From: Epiperipatus broadwayi
Taxonomy: Eukaryota > Onychophora > Udeonychophora > Euonychophora > Peripatidae
DNA length: 64,000 bases
Assembly (NCBI GenBank): GCA_028023455.1
Contig: JAQFVV010000021.1
Coordinates: forward strand, 3,808,853-3,872,852
Direction: 5' to 3'
Both the position numbers and the translations under genes were made by a program. The first letter of the stretch is position 1, and every line of letters begins with the position of its first letter. Positions 48,777 through 59,818 of this stretch are shown here, one piece after another. The notes under the pieces were generated by a model. That model was given only the letters and a program-made list of their open reading frames with translations. It had not been told where the DNA came from and ran no database searches.

Positions 48777-49885
48777 TTAATAAACAAACTCAGTCAAGTG
48801 TACAAATAGATACAAAAAAATAAATAAATGATATAAATCTAAAATAAAAATTTATCTTTTGACCCAATCTTCATCGACGTTAAAATGACTATAATGCTTT
48901 CGAAACCATTAGCATAGAAATTTTTTATCAAAGCTGTTTCTGCACCTTTTTTTTTCAATCTCTTCATCATCATACTCAAATACAAATAACTTGTGCAAAC
49001 ATTCTTTACACAAATCCTTCACAGGGTCTCTTCCTTATAGATAATAAAAAGGCAGAATAACCCGAGCGTTGGTGGCCTAAGTAGCTTCCCGGCCGACGCT
49101 TTGTCATATAAAAAAAAAAAAAACCCCTAGAGGATAGTTAAACAAGCCATTAGATATCCCCATACCATTTAAATCACTAAACATCACGTGATGCCTGTTT
49201 TCATATCATTTAAAGTAGTAATTTTTGCATTTTTTCCTTGGTGAACTGGTGAAAATATTGATAAATTTTTATGACTCCATAATATGTACTTATTATAAAT
49301 AAAATAGAACTTTGTAAGAGTACCAAATATACCTGGCCTAAATAGGCCCTGTGTTTTTTTACTTGGTTGCTTTAACAATTTTTTTTTAAGATTTAATGTA
49401 AATTAAACAAAAGATTTTAATAATTACGGACAGCATTAAACCACATATATATTCTAACTTATTTATGAAACAGGTTTATTATTATATTGCCTGGAAAATC
49501 TCTTTCATTTTGACGCTGTTGAAATTCTACATTTTTTCATATGTCATGTTCACTTTCTTTACACACTGCCAAAGATTTTCTAGCATTTATTTGCTTTCCT
49601 GAAAATCTATTGGATAAGAATTTTTTTCTTCTTTTTTGATGCTTTACATAAATAAACAGTTGAACCACCCTAATCACATGCAATGCTTTGGGCTTGTGTT
49701 TTTTGAATGTTCGCATGTATGCATCATGCACAGATTAATTAAATGGTTATTTTTATTTTTTTAAAAAGTACAAATTATCTCCTAGTTTAGAATCATAGGG
49801 AAAAAATTCATCTCAATCGCCATAACTACGAGATAATTTGTAAACAATCATAGTTACCATAACAGAAAATATTTAATTAATTCCA
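48777..49885. other. Between CUTC and BUB3: fragments only
   Basis: GCTTTCGAAACCATTAGC near 48897 resembles family F5. A short GC-richer block with a poly-A run at 49060-49125 may be a truncated SINE. An F1 end fragment, ACTAAACATCACGTG, is at 49173. No gene is visible. Confidence 0.35.
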
Positions 49886-49901
49886 ATCTTTTTATTTTAA
49901 T

Positions 49902-50507
49902 AAGAGTACCAAATTCTCCATACAGTAGTGCCACCAAGTGCAAGCCTTCATAATCAATGGATGCAGGAAGATTTGCGCATAAAATCCCTATCTAGTGCTT
50001 ACTCATCCAACATCCCCAAGACTAGTTTCTAAGTTATGGCTTTCATCAGTGAGGAGCCTCGGATTTGAGAGCACTTCACCTAGATCCTAGGATCTAATGC
50101 AACTCTCCAGCAGCCATCTTTTATCTATTTGGTTAACTACAGCTGGGAGCGCAAGATGAAACCACCATAATGTTTCCAACACAAGCTGATATGCTTGTAT
50201 AGCCATCCAGATCTGAACTCAGTTCAGCATCTAAACATTACGATGTTTTTAGCTTTATAGTTAACCAAATAGGTAAAAAGTGGCTGCTGGAGGATTGCAT
50301 TACATCCTAAGATCTAGGTACAGTGTTCTCAAATCCAAGGCTTCTTACTGATGAAAGCGACAAGCTAGAAACTAGTCTGGGGATGTTGGATGAGTAGACA
50401 TTAGATAGGAATTTTTTTGCACAAATCTTCCTGCATCCATAGGCTTGTACTTAGTGGCACTACTATTTGATATTCTTATTAACAGCATATGAAATGGTGA
50501 TCATGTG
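49902..50507. mobile_element. F1 fold-back element, perfect 16-bp target-site duplication
   Basis: ATCTTTTTATTTTAAT occurs exactly at 49886-49901 and 50508-50523. The arms are nearly complete, with motifs at about 50015-50058 (minus) and 50342-50383 (plus). Confidence 0.8.
50342..50383 (+). ncRNA. Hammerhead-like motif in F1
   Basis: Stem I TTCTTA/TGGGGA pairs at all six positions with G-U wobbles. Core CTGATGA at 50348-50354, stem II AGC/GCT with a GACAA loop, GAAA, AC/GT and GTC ending at 50377. Confidence 0.45.
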
Positions 50508-50889
50508 ATCTTTTTATTTTAATTTATTCAAAATAAAAATTCCATTACATTATAACAAATTTGGAAGTCAAATTCTTCACAGATGTGAAAAAATGAATTA
50601 ATTCATTAAACTCCGATAGGACTTATTTATAAATGATAAGTAAATTGTTTATAAATGATTTACTTATTTCGACATATGTAAATCAGTTTAAGAGTATAGC
50701 ATGGTAAATATTTTTAAGTACAAAAAAATATTCTCTACTCATTTATAAAAAAAGATATATATATATTATTCGTTTAGTTATTCATAAATAAATTAAGTGG
50801 TATCTTTTTCAATCAAATTAATAGATACAATATCCTGAAACATTTATGAATAATTTACACTATTTAATTTTCTGATAATTTTATTAAGA

Positions 50890-51190
50890 GTTGGAAAAGA
50901 TCGAAGCCTGTCCATTAAAGTTTGAAGATTTGCTATCTTAATATAAACTGGGCACTGATTATATAAATGTGTGGGAGATGATGAACTGGACCAACAATGA
51001 GTGCTGGTTCAGCACAAAATATGTATTTTGGAGATCAGTATTTTGGAGATCAGTTATCTTTTTAACATATGTGTGATCATATGTATTGGTTGTATAAGAT
51101 GGAGTGGATAGTTGTAGGAAGCTTGGAAGTCTGAGTTCAAATCCCTTCTAATTACATTATGTTCAGCATAGACAATATACTTGTATTTAA
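50890..51190 (+). repeat. F2 dispersed repeat, with tRNA-like tail
   Basis: This aligns with 22330-22640 over GAAGCCTGTCCATTAAAG and the following blocks. Near 51100-51150 GAGTGGATAGTTGTAGG and GAGTTCAAATCCC resemble A and B boxes, so F2 may be a SINE. Confidence 0.55.
50991..51031 (+). ncRNA. Hammerhead-like motif of F2 with six-pair stem II
   Basis: Stem I CCAA/TTGG. Stem II is a perfect GTGCTG/CAGCAC hairpin with a GTT loop (51001-51015). Stem III is AT/AT, and the triplet ATT ends at 51027. The core is damaged (CAATGA for CTGATGA; AAAA for GAAA). Confidence 0.4.
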
Positions 51191-51420
51191 ATATTCATAT
51201 TTATACCTATATGATAGATTTGAAGGTGATCTTTTAAAGAAAGTCAATACATAATTCATAATGAGAGACTTGGAAAAACTTGTATTATTTAAAATTTTAA
51301 TGACATCAAATCATAAACATTGCACCTCCCCCCCCAACCATTTACCTAGTATCATTTAAAATAAACAAATAAAACCGCAATTATTTTAATTTGTCCAAAA
51401 AAAATATGCAACTCTAACAA

Positions 51421-51540
51421 CAGGTCTGTGGCATAATGGTTCATATATCTGCCTTTTATGCCGATAATACTAATTCAATTAAAACAGAAATTTTTTTTTC
51501 AGGTCACAACCAATCCAGCTATTTTTCCAGTATTGATCAA
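51421..51540 (+). repeat. Possible tRNA-like SINE fragment
   Basis: TGGCATAATGGTTCA resembles an A box. The B box is degenerate. Weak evidence. Confidence 0.2.
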
Positions 51541-52026
51541 TAAATAATAGCTATTCTTAAAAACAAACTTTTACTGCAAGATATAATACATTTATAGACA
51601 CTGATCCTAACTAATAAACAAATAACTTCAATAGTGTAACATTCATGCCCCCCCCCTCTCTCTCTATATATATATATATATACACGTATGCATGATAATG
51701 ATTAAATTGATAAATTTATAATAGATGTAGCATTTATCCATAATAAAATTACATAAGCAATAAATTAAAATTATTTTTAATGTAAATAAATGATTTTCAT
51801 ACTTTTCATAAAAAAAATTACATTAAATTGCAGAAAACATAACCCAATAATTTTTGAGCGGTCAATATATTTTACAACACAATTATGTTTCATTACTTTT
51901 TTTTTTGTATAGCAATATGATTTAAAAAAAACTGGATACAGATTAAAACAAAACAAAAATTAACAAAAAAATAGAATCAAGATAAAAAATTAGGAGAGGG
52001 GGGGGGGAATGGGTCTAGATTGTAAA

Positions 52027-52142
52027 GTTTTTTTTTTCCATATGTCATAGCATCTGCCAGGAGACGAACCTGCAACAACCGGCTACAACCAACTGCTTGC
52101 TTGCAAGGCAGCTGCACTGACCTCTCGGCTAACAACGCTTGA
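52027..52142 (-). repeat. Short tRNA-derived SINE with 12-bp target-site duplication
   Basis: On the minus strand it starts TCAAGCGTTGTTAGCCGAG (A-box region), has a B box AGGTTCGTCTCC, and ends in a poly-A tail at 52038-52027. CTAGATTGTAAA flanks it exactly at 52015-52026 and 52143-52154. It is likely a young LINE-mobilised insertion near the BUB3 3' end. Confidence 0.8.
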
Positions 52143-52795
52143 CTAGATTGTAAACTTCAGGCATGTCAGAATACAAAAAATGACAAGTTGGGCTTTGATC
52201 AAGGAATCTTTACTTCTTGGATCCATTGCTCTACCAATGCATTAAACTGCATAAAGTTAAAACAAATATTTTTGATAGATGAATTGTTTTAGAGAGAAAA
52301 AATATACAAAATTCTAGAATCTGATTAAAATAAATATGTTTCATGAATTTAATAAAAATTACCCATTAAGATGAATATGAAAAATTTACTAAGCATTATA
52401 TTTTTACAATATATGATCATGCAAATTTTAAAAAAATAATTCTACCAAATGTATCAAAAGTATATTTTGCATCAGATTGTAAATATATGAAGGTAGCAAA
52501 GATAAAAGATGTACGCTCTTTTACTGATAAAAGTAATGTCTTATGCTATACATTTCAATTATCTATATTCAGTTGCATTGAGAATTAACCTTGGGATATT
52601 AAATATAATAACTCACAATGAACAAAATTCTATCAATTTAATATTTGTAAGAATATCAAGGAAGTATAAAAATATATTATCAGTATTTGACGGAAACAGA
52701 AATATGTTAACAAACACAAATGATATAAAAACACTGAATGAACATGAAACACAGATTTTAAAAAATATGTACACTGTGAGAATTTATAAATGCAA

Positions 52796-53172
52796 CTATT
52801 TGGGTTTTGTTTCTTGGTCTGTCACATGCCGGATAAAAACAGAATCTTCCGGCTGGTTGTCTATTTCATCCTGTTCAAACATATACGACGATGCAATAGC
52901 TAACAATGTTCCATCATGGCTAAATGCGAGTGATGCTATGCTTGTAGGATAACGATGAAATTGACAAAGACGTTTTTTATTAAAACCATCCCAAATATTC
53001 ACAAATCCATCAGAACCACCAGTCGCAAAAGTGTTGTATGAGCTATGAAAAGCAATAGCATTAACGGGATAAATATATTCAATTCCATTTTCTTTTATTC
53101 GATGACATTTGAAAGCATATTTCTTTTTCTGAACTTCTGCACTTGGATCTAAATATTCCACTGCCACGCGAC
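52796..53172 (-). CDS. BUB3: BUB3 terminal coding exon (mitotic checkpoint WD40 protein)
   Basis: This 377-nt exon encodes about 125 residues, from [10 protein letters not shown] to DQETKPK and a TAG at 52796-52798. BUB3 is a seven-bladed WD40 propeller that binds GLEBS motifs of BUB1 and BUBR1 at kinetochores in the spindle checkpoint; it has about 328 residues in vertebrates. The exon holds the last two blades. Visible signatures are [26 protein letters not shown] and the near-invariant [20 protein letters not shown]. The minus-strand acceptor is an AG at 53173-53174 after a pyrimidine-rich tract, and the first codon is split G/GT. The earlier exons were not found between 53173 and 64000, so that stretch is inferred to be intron and the rest of the gene to lie beyond the window. 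An open frame on the opposite strand (52509-52952) is only its shadow. Confidence 0.95.
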
Positions 53173-53174
53173 CT

Positions 53175-55810
53175 GAAAAAATAAGAAGAAGAAAAGAACT
53201 TAAAAAAAAAAAAAAAAATTAAAATCAGAATTCAAAAATTACCTCTTAATTTATCAAACCAGTTGGCTTCAATTTTTTTAATATGCAAATTTTTCTTTGT
53301 AATTCTGTCTTTATAATTATTAACTAACTTGAATATTTTAATATCAAATTTATTACTTCATATTAATTTTATGTTGCTAAATTCCTAAATTTTTGCCATT
53401 ATAATGTTGTTACAAATTCTTCTAAATAATTGAATTCAAAAATTTATTATCTTGGCATGTACCCACACAAATTCCCCCATATTGTTTGTTTAATCATTCG
53501 TGATCCTGTCATCCAGAACTGCCTTGCATTTTTTAAAAATTTAACCAATACCCATCTTCAACCCAAATTTGTACAAAAAGTGTAGATTATGGGCAGATTG
53601 TCATTTTCTTCCTTTTGTTTTCTTTCAACTTTTTTTTCTCCTCACTTTCTTAGTTTATTTTTAACAACAAAAACGATAAGATGCGTATCAGTAATATCTC
53701 ATGAGATAGAGTTGTAGTTCCATCGGAGGAGGAAAAAAAAGAATTAAAAGCTGTCTGTGCTTATAGGCACAACAATTGTCACTATTCTTATCATTGAACG
53801 TTATTGCAATATATATATACATAGAGATAATTTTAATTAGACAACAAGAATAAAGTTTTCACTCAACCATGAGTATTCAATTTTAGATTTTTTTTCCAAT
53901 TAATATTTGCTTAAAAAGTAATAAAAAATAATTTTTATATATAAGTAATCCATTATTTATAAAATATATTACCTTAAAAAAAATAAATAAAGGAAATTAT
54001 TGGTATGATATCAGGATCTATCATCACTTGTGCATAGATTACAATTTATCTGGAGTTTAGACAAGAAATTAATTTCTTTTCCAAATTCCGAATAACTTAT
54101 AACATCCTTATTTTACTGAAATTATGATGAATTACATTTTTTTCATTTATTATATTATTCAGATTTTAATAATAATAAAAAAAATGCCAAATACTGATAG
54201 CAAAGATTAGAATAGTTTATAAAATTAGTCAGACTATTGCAATACAAATTTTAAACTTGCATAGCAAATACATAAAGATGGTAATATGATTACTCACAAC
54301 CAATAAAGCAAGGATTCAAATGTACAGAAAGCTGTAACACATATGTATACCATATGGATTTATCCACAAGGCAAGTACAAAGTATGGGTCTTGAAAAAAA
54401 TTAGGGCAGTTTTTGTGACATATTTTACAAGTGTATCAATAGCAAAAAGTCTGTTTGAAAACATTTTGAACTCCCTTGTATATGGCTTCAATACATCTGA
54501 TACTTAAAAAACATTTAGATTTCCAGAATCTTATCAGATAGCTTAGCAAATGACCTAAAAGAAACAGTGTCACAACTATCCACATGTTCATCTATCTGGT
54601 TATACGACTAAATGGGAAACAGTCTGGCTGATCTCCGTAATCACAGATTCCTAAAAGAAAATGTTATGTCGTCTGTCTAAAATAAAAAGACACGAAAGAT
54701 TTATTTGGCTGTGCGAATTGGTCATTCTATAAAAGTTTTTCAAGTCTACTTATCACTGGAAATGTAATAGGGGTGAAACACCTCTTCAAAGTCTATCTTA
54801 CTCATCAAAGAAATTCTTAAATGGTGACATTCCTATGCAGATGTTTTGAACAATGATCAAAAAATGAATCTTGGATAATTCTAATAAGCAAGTTATATCA
54901 GCAATTTTATTTATATGTTTATTCTTTTACTGCAAGATTACAGAACACTTTACTTATTTATGAACCATGATTTTGTAAGAATCATTTAGATTTTTTCAAA
55001 TAGACTATTTGGATGATCTACCTGACAAGATGTAATCATTTCCACAATTTAGTTTATTTAAAAAAAATTTCTCATAATATTAGATTTAAAATAATAATTA
55101 TTAAATATGAATTGTTTTTTTTATTAGGAAAGAAATATTCCTCACAGATAGCATATAGGATTTATGAGTTATTGGAGTTACTAGTAAAAATGAAAAATAC
55201 AAAATTTCTAACTTGTGAACAATTGAATTCTCTTAGATAAGTTATGTTGCATGTTGTTATTTTTTGGAACATTATGAGGAATGGACTGAAATTGTTAAAT
55301 AATAAACGTAATTTTAAAAATATTAAAATCTCTGCTAATGATTAATTTCTCAGTTTTATTTCATTAATAGATATTTGCACATATTGGCAACATACATTTG
55401 ATTTGAACATCCTATAACTGAAGTTATGAAAAATTGTGCCTAAAAACAAATTTCTAAAAACTTATTGTCATGATATTCAGATTACTATTAATATTACATT
55501 TATTTTCATTAAAATTATTACCGAGTAGATTTACATTTTTTAATTTTATAAACAAATTGAGTTTAAATTATTATCATGTTTTATATTTACTTTTGCTAAA
55601 ATTTTAGACAGTAATATATTATAATATGATTAATAAATAAATTCACAACTTTAACACCAGCTTCAGATAAATACAGTAATGATTATTATATAGATCTTAG
55701 CCCAGATATAAACTTTAGGTTCAGTAAAAGATGAATATATCTGCATATTGATTAAACATAAATACATAGAATAATTCAACCACAACTGTTACTTTTATAT
55801 ATATATATAA
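53175..55810 (-). other. BUB3: Presumed BUB3 intron
   Basis: No earlier BUB3 exon was recognised. The sequence is AT-rich with a poly-A tract near 53201-53218. Open frames at 55013-55240 and elsewhere lack homology. Confidence 0.4.
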
Positions 55811-55816
55811 AATAAT

Positions 55817-55995
55817 AATTAAAATTTTAACAGTAAATACAATATTATAGTTTAAATTCTTTTGTAGCGCTTTTGATTATGTGGTAATCCTTGTCAGCTT
55901 TTACTGAGTTAAAGCTAACGAGGATTACCACGTAATCGAAAGCACTACAAAAGAATTTAAACTATAATATTGTATTTACCGTTAAAATTTTAATT
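55817..55995. repeat. 85-bp-arm palindrome
   Basis: Arms 55817-55901 and 55911-55995 are complementary with about six mismatches, around a 9-nt loop. No hammerhead core or coding content was seen. Confidence 0.85.
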
Positions 55996-55999
55996 TTTT

Positions 56000-58900
56000 T
56001 TATATATAATATTTTATAACGGGTATTGAATTTTACATTTATTATATATATATTATTAATCATTTATATTTGTACTTTTTTTCATTTTTATTTCTAGCTT
56101 TATTATTGATAATTAGCTTCTCTATATAAAAAAAAAAAATCACTTCAATTAGCCTCCTTTTACTATTATATTTACCTTATACTCTAAAATTTGTCTGGAC
56201 AATTTTTTTTTTAGCATTTTTAATTCTATTTGTAAAAATATTAATTTTGTCCTTGTATCAGTATTTGAATTCCAATTTGAAGGCACCCAATAATTTTGAT
56301 AAAAGTAAATGTAATAATAATAGTAATTCTTTTGATAAATGTGAAACAATAAAAATAATAATGGTAATTACTTAAATTTAATATGGATAAATTTATATAA
56401 TTACATGCCAAGAATATAGAGATTTGAGATTTAAAATAAACGGTTTAGAAAAAATTTAGATTAAATTAAAAACTAAATTACAGCAGCACTGCAATATAAA
56501 TGTTAATTTATTAAAAATTATAAAAAATAAAAAAAAATGATAAAGAAAATATGGTATATTAAAAAATTAAAGCCAACTCTAAATGATTATGAAAAGAAAC
56601 TTAAATTGCTTTAGTTGAATAAGATAATTTATACATTTATGTTTTAGACTTAGTTCCATATTAATGTTACACAAAAAATTACTTTAAAAGTAAAATATAA
56701 AAAGTTTGCAACATTTTAATAAAATTATTACATTTAAATTTCAAATATTTTAAATTCATGGTAAATTAAATGATTTGATATATTAAGAAATAATAAGTAA
56801 TTTTTATATCTAATGTTATTAGTTATTATTTAAAAAGTTGTATTATTTAAAAATCAATTTATGGATATGTATATTTATATACTTTAATCTATTTTTCATT
56901 CTTGAAGATCCATAAATCTATTTATATACATTCTAAAGGCTAGCGAAATATACTCACATTCATCTTATGGCAATAGTCATTCAGTAAATTGTCTCAGGTT
57001 TTTTCCCCGTAATCTTATAACTCAAATCATAATTTGAATATCAAATTATCAGTGATGTAATGATTTAGATACAAATGGGGTTTTATTTGTACCCAAACAT
57101 CGGATTCTCAAGTGAAAGGATAATAAATACCCTTGATGACTTAATTTTTGACTAAATCTATTTGGAAAATATGCATTTATGGTTTTAACAACTTTTATAC
57201 CTTTTTGTAATTTTTATAACTCTTTTGTAACCTTTATAACTTTTTGATAACCCTTTTATAACTTTTTATATCTTTTGTAACTTTTATAGCTTTTTGTCAT
57301 TTCTGGGATATAAATGATGATGACCAACGACAAACTCATTTGCTAAACAATAATAATAAAAATATTTTATTTATAACAAGTATTTATAAAAATGATAAAT
57401 ATTATAACAATAAAATATGAAAAGAATATACAATCTATTAACAAGAAAAGTTCTAGACTTAAGTTTGAATTTTAATTATCTCATTTTATCCCCCCCCCCT
57501 CACCTTCTATCTCTTTAAAAAAAAAAAAAATGAATGCTATGGGGCTATTAAGTGGATATGTCTACAACATGAGCTGTTCATAATAAGACAACATAATTGG
57601 AGAGGTTGTACTATTATTATCAATCAGCCTATTACCCAATATTTAGTAAAGCAAACCATAAAAGAAAAATATTATAAAAATCTTTTGGTGACATATTATC
57701 AATTAATAAGATAAGCATAAATATGATTGGCTAGTAATGGCAATACAAAAGTCTATACTCTAGTTCAAGTGCATATTATGAGAATAATTTAATTAACTCA
57801 AGAGGCCTTATATTTAAACACCATTATGAAATCGCCATATATTACTCACATATCATCAGACATGAAAGATGCTTACTAAAAATAAGATCCACCAATCAAG
57901 AAAAAAATCGTTTCAGTCATTTATTCTTCATTACCATCGTTAGTTCACATTGTGATGAAAAATGTCAAGGGTAAACAAACATGATATTGATCCAAAAATA
58001 ACTGGATGCATAATAATTGTAAGCTGTTAAATACAATACAGCATCTCCAATATAAATGTAGCAAATGAATACATTCATACCACTAAATTTACATATTTAC
58101 CTGTATTCTACTTTACACATATTCTAATTGAGAGCGTTGTTACCCTACTTAATCAATTTATAAACCCAACATCTCAAAACAATCAAAATAATTTACACTA
58201 ATATCTTTGAGTGAAATCTAAGAATACGTTATTATTAAGAGAATAAGATTCATGACAAAGTATTAAAGCTGCATCCAGGATCATTATCTATAATAATAAA
58301 AAAAATATTTTTGCTGAGTTTTCAATATTAATTCATCAACACAATTTGCAGTGATTATTTCTTCTCTGCAATGCAACTTCAAACTGATAAGTCCCTTTGT
58401 TGAATTTTAAAGTTAGATACTCCATCACTTTTACATAGTTCAATGTATAAATTCGGTAATATGGTTTTAGTAATTACTGTTCATCCGCAACACGGTTTGA
58501 TTTGAATAAATCCATTTGACCGAGCATAATAAAGTACTGGTTTTAAAAAAAAAAAATAAATTTCCTTTTTTTTTCTTTGAAAGTTAAACACTACTATTCA
58601 ATTCAATTCAAAGTTCTTTTATTTGTCGTCAGCAAAGCTAACTTTCCTTTATTTCATGGATTTTCAATTAGGTTATCAGTTTACTATAATTTTAAATCTT
58701 CTTTGACAATGATATTTAATGGGAGCAATAGCAATATATAATTAATCCATATGAGACTCTAATTATTTCTTTCTTATTTTTTCATAAATATTTCACAGGT
58801 TCAAGAAACGTTCAGTATCATTCCATAAATAATATCTCATTTGTAACTGTTCAGTTAGCATTGTCTTTATAAAAATAATATGATACATTGGCATAAGAAA

Positions 58901-59815
58901 TTTAACAATGAAATTCATAGATAATATTCCAAAGGATTCGGAATTGCATAAAATTCTCCAAGTTTATTTTCGTTCCACAGTAGGCTGTTCCAATTCTTTT
59001 CTGTTAAACATATATTCAAGGTATAGTGTGGTAGAGAAGCCCTGATAAAAGAGAGACCCCTTTTGGTAATTATAAACTCCAAGCCTGCTTAATTTTTATA
59101 GCACTCAGAGTACATGACAACTATTCAATTTCAATATGTGGTTTGTTATATAAGCTATGATCATGTGGTATTCAATGTCATCATCATTATCCATAATACC
59201 TTGTACTTCTCACTAAATTATGCAAAATTATACCCATCGTTATAGCAACAATATCTCTCAAAAATCTTTATACTGTCTGATTTTCAAATAATAAAAAAAA
59301 TCTTTTTTTTTTTAAAACAAAGTATATTGAATACAATCAATATAGGATATTACACTAAAATAAAACATCCAAAAATCTATTATTCATTATTATTATTATT
59401 TTTAAACACATACATCCTACTTAATATAATATTAAACAAACATAACTACACATCAAACCCAAACATCAAAATTAAATATAAAATTGACTATATGGCTATT
59501 GTAATATAATTGTCAAGGTGATAATTTAACGACTACCTCATGACATTTCGTCTGGTGTAAAGTATCTTGTTTATGACTTCTTTAATGACTGGCTTCTGTA
59601 GAGATTACCAAAATTGATTTAAACTATATCCTATATTAGTTTTTCCAATGCAGTTCAACCAATCACATATAAAAGATATTTTATACCTCCAAATTTTAAA
59701 CTTCTTAAATTCTTATAACGTTTACAATAAAATGGACTTATGTTTTTGTTTTACCTTTCTATCAGCTATATCCCTATTGCTACATTTCTATGGGAAAAAC
59801 CTAAGATTATAATAT
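56000..59815. other. Presumed BUB3 intron, no gene recognised
   Basis: Very AT-rich. A minisatellite built on TTTATAACTTTTTG-like units lies at about 57187-57298. C and A runs occur near 57490-57530. No coding homology was seen. Confidence 0.45.
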
Positions 59816-59818
59816 ATA

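Noticed and set aside
52509-52952. 147-residue plus-strand open frame
   Set aside because: Its second half is the antisense shadow of the BUB3 exon and its first half has no homology.
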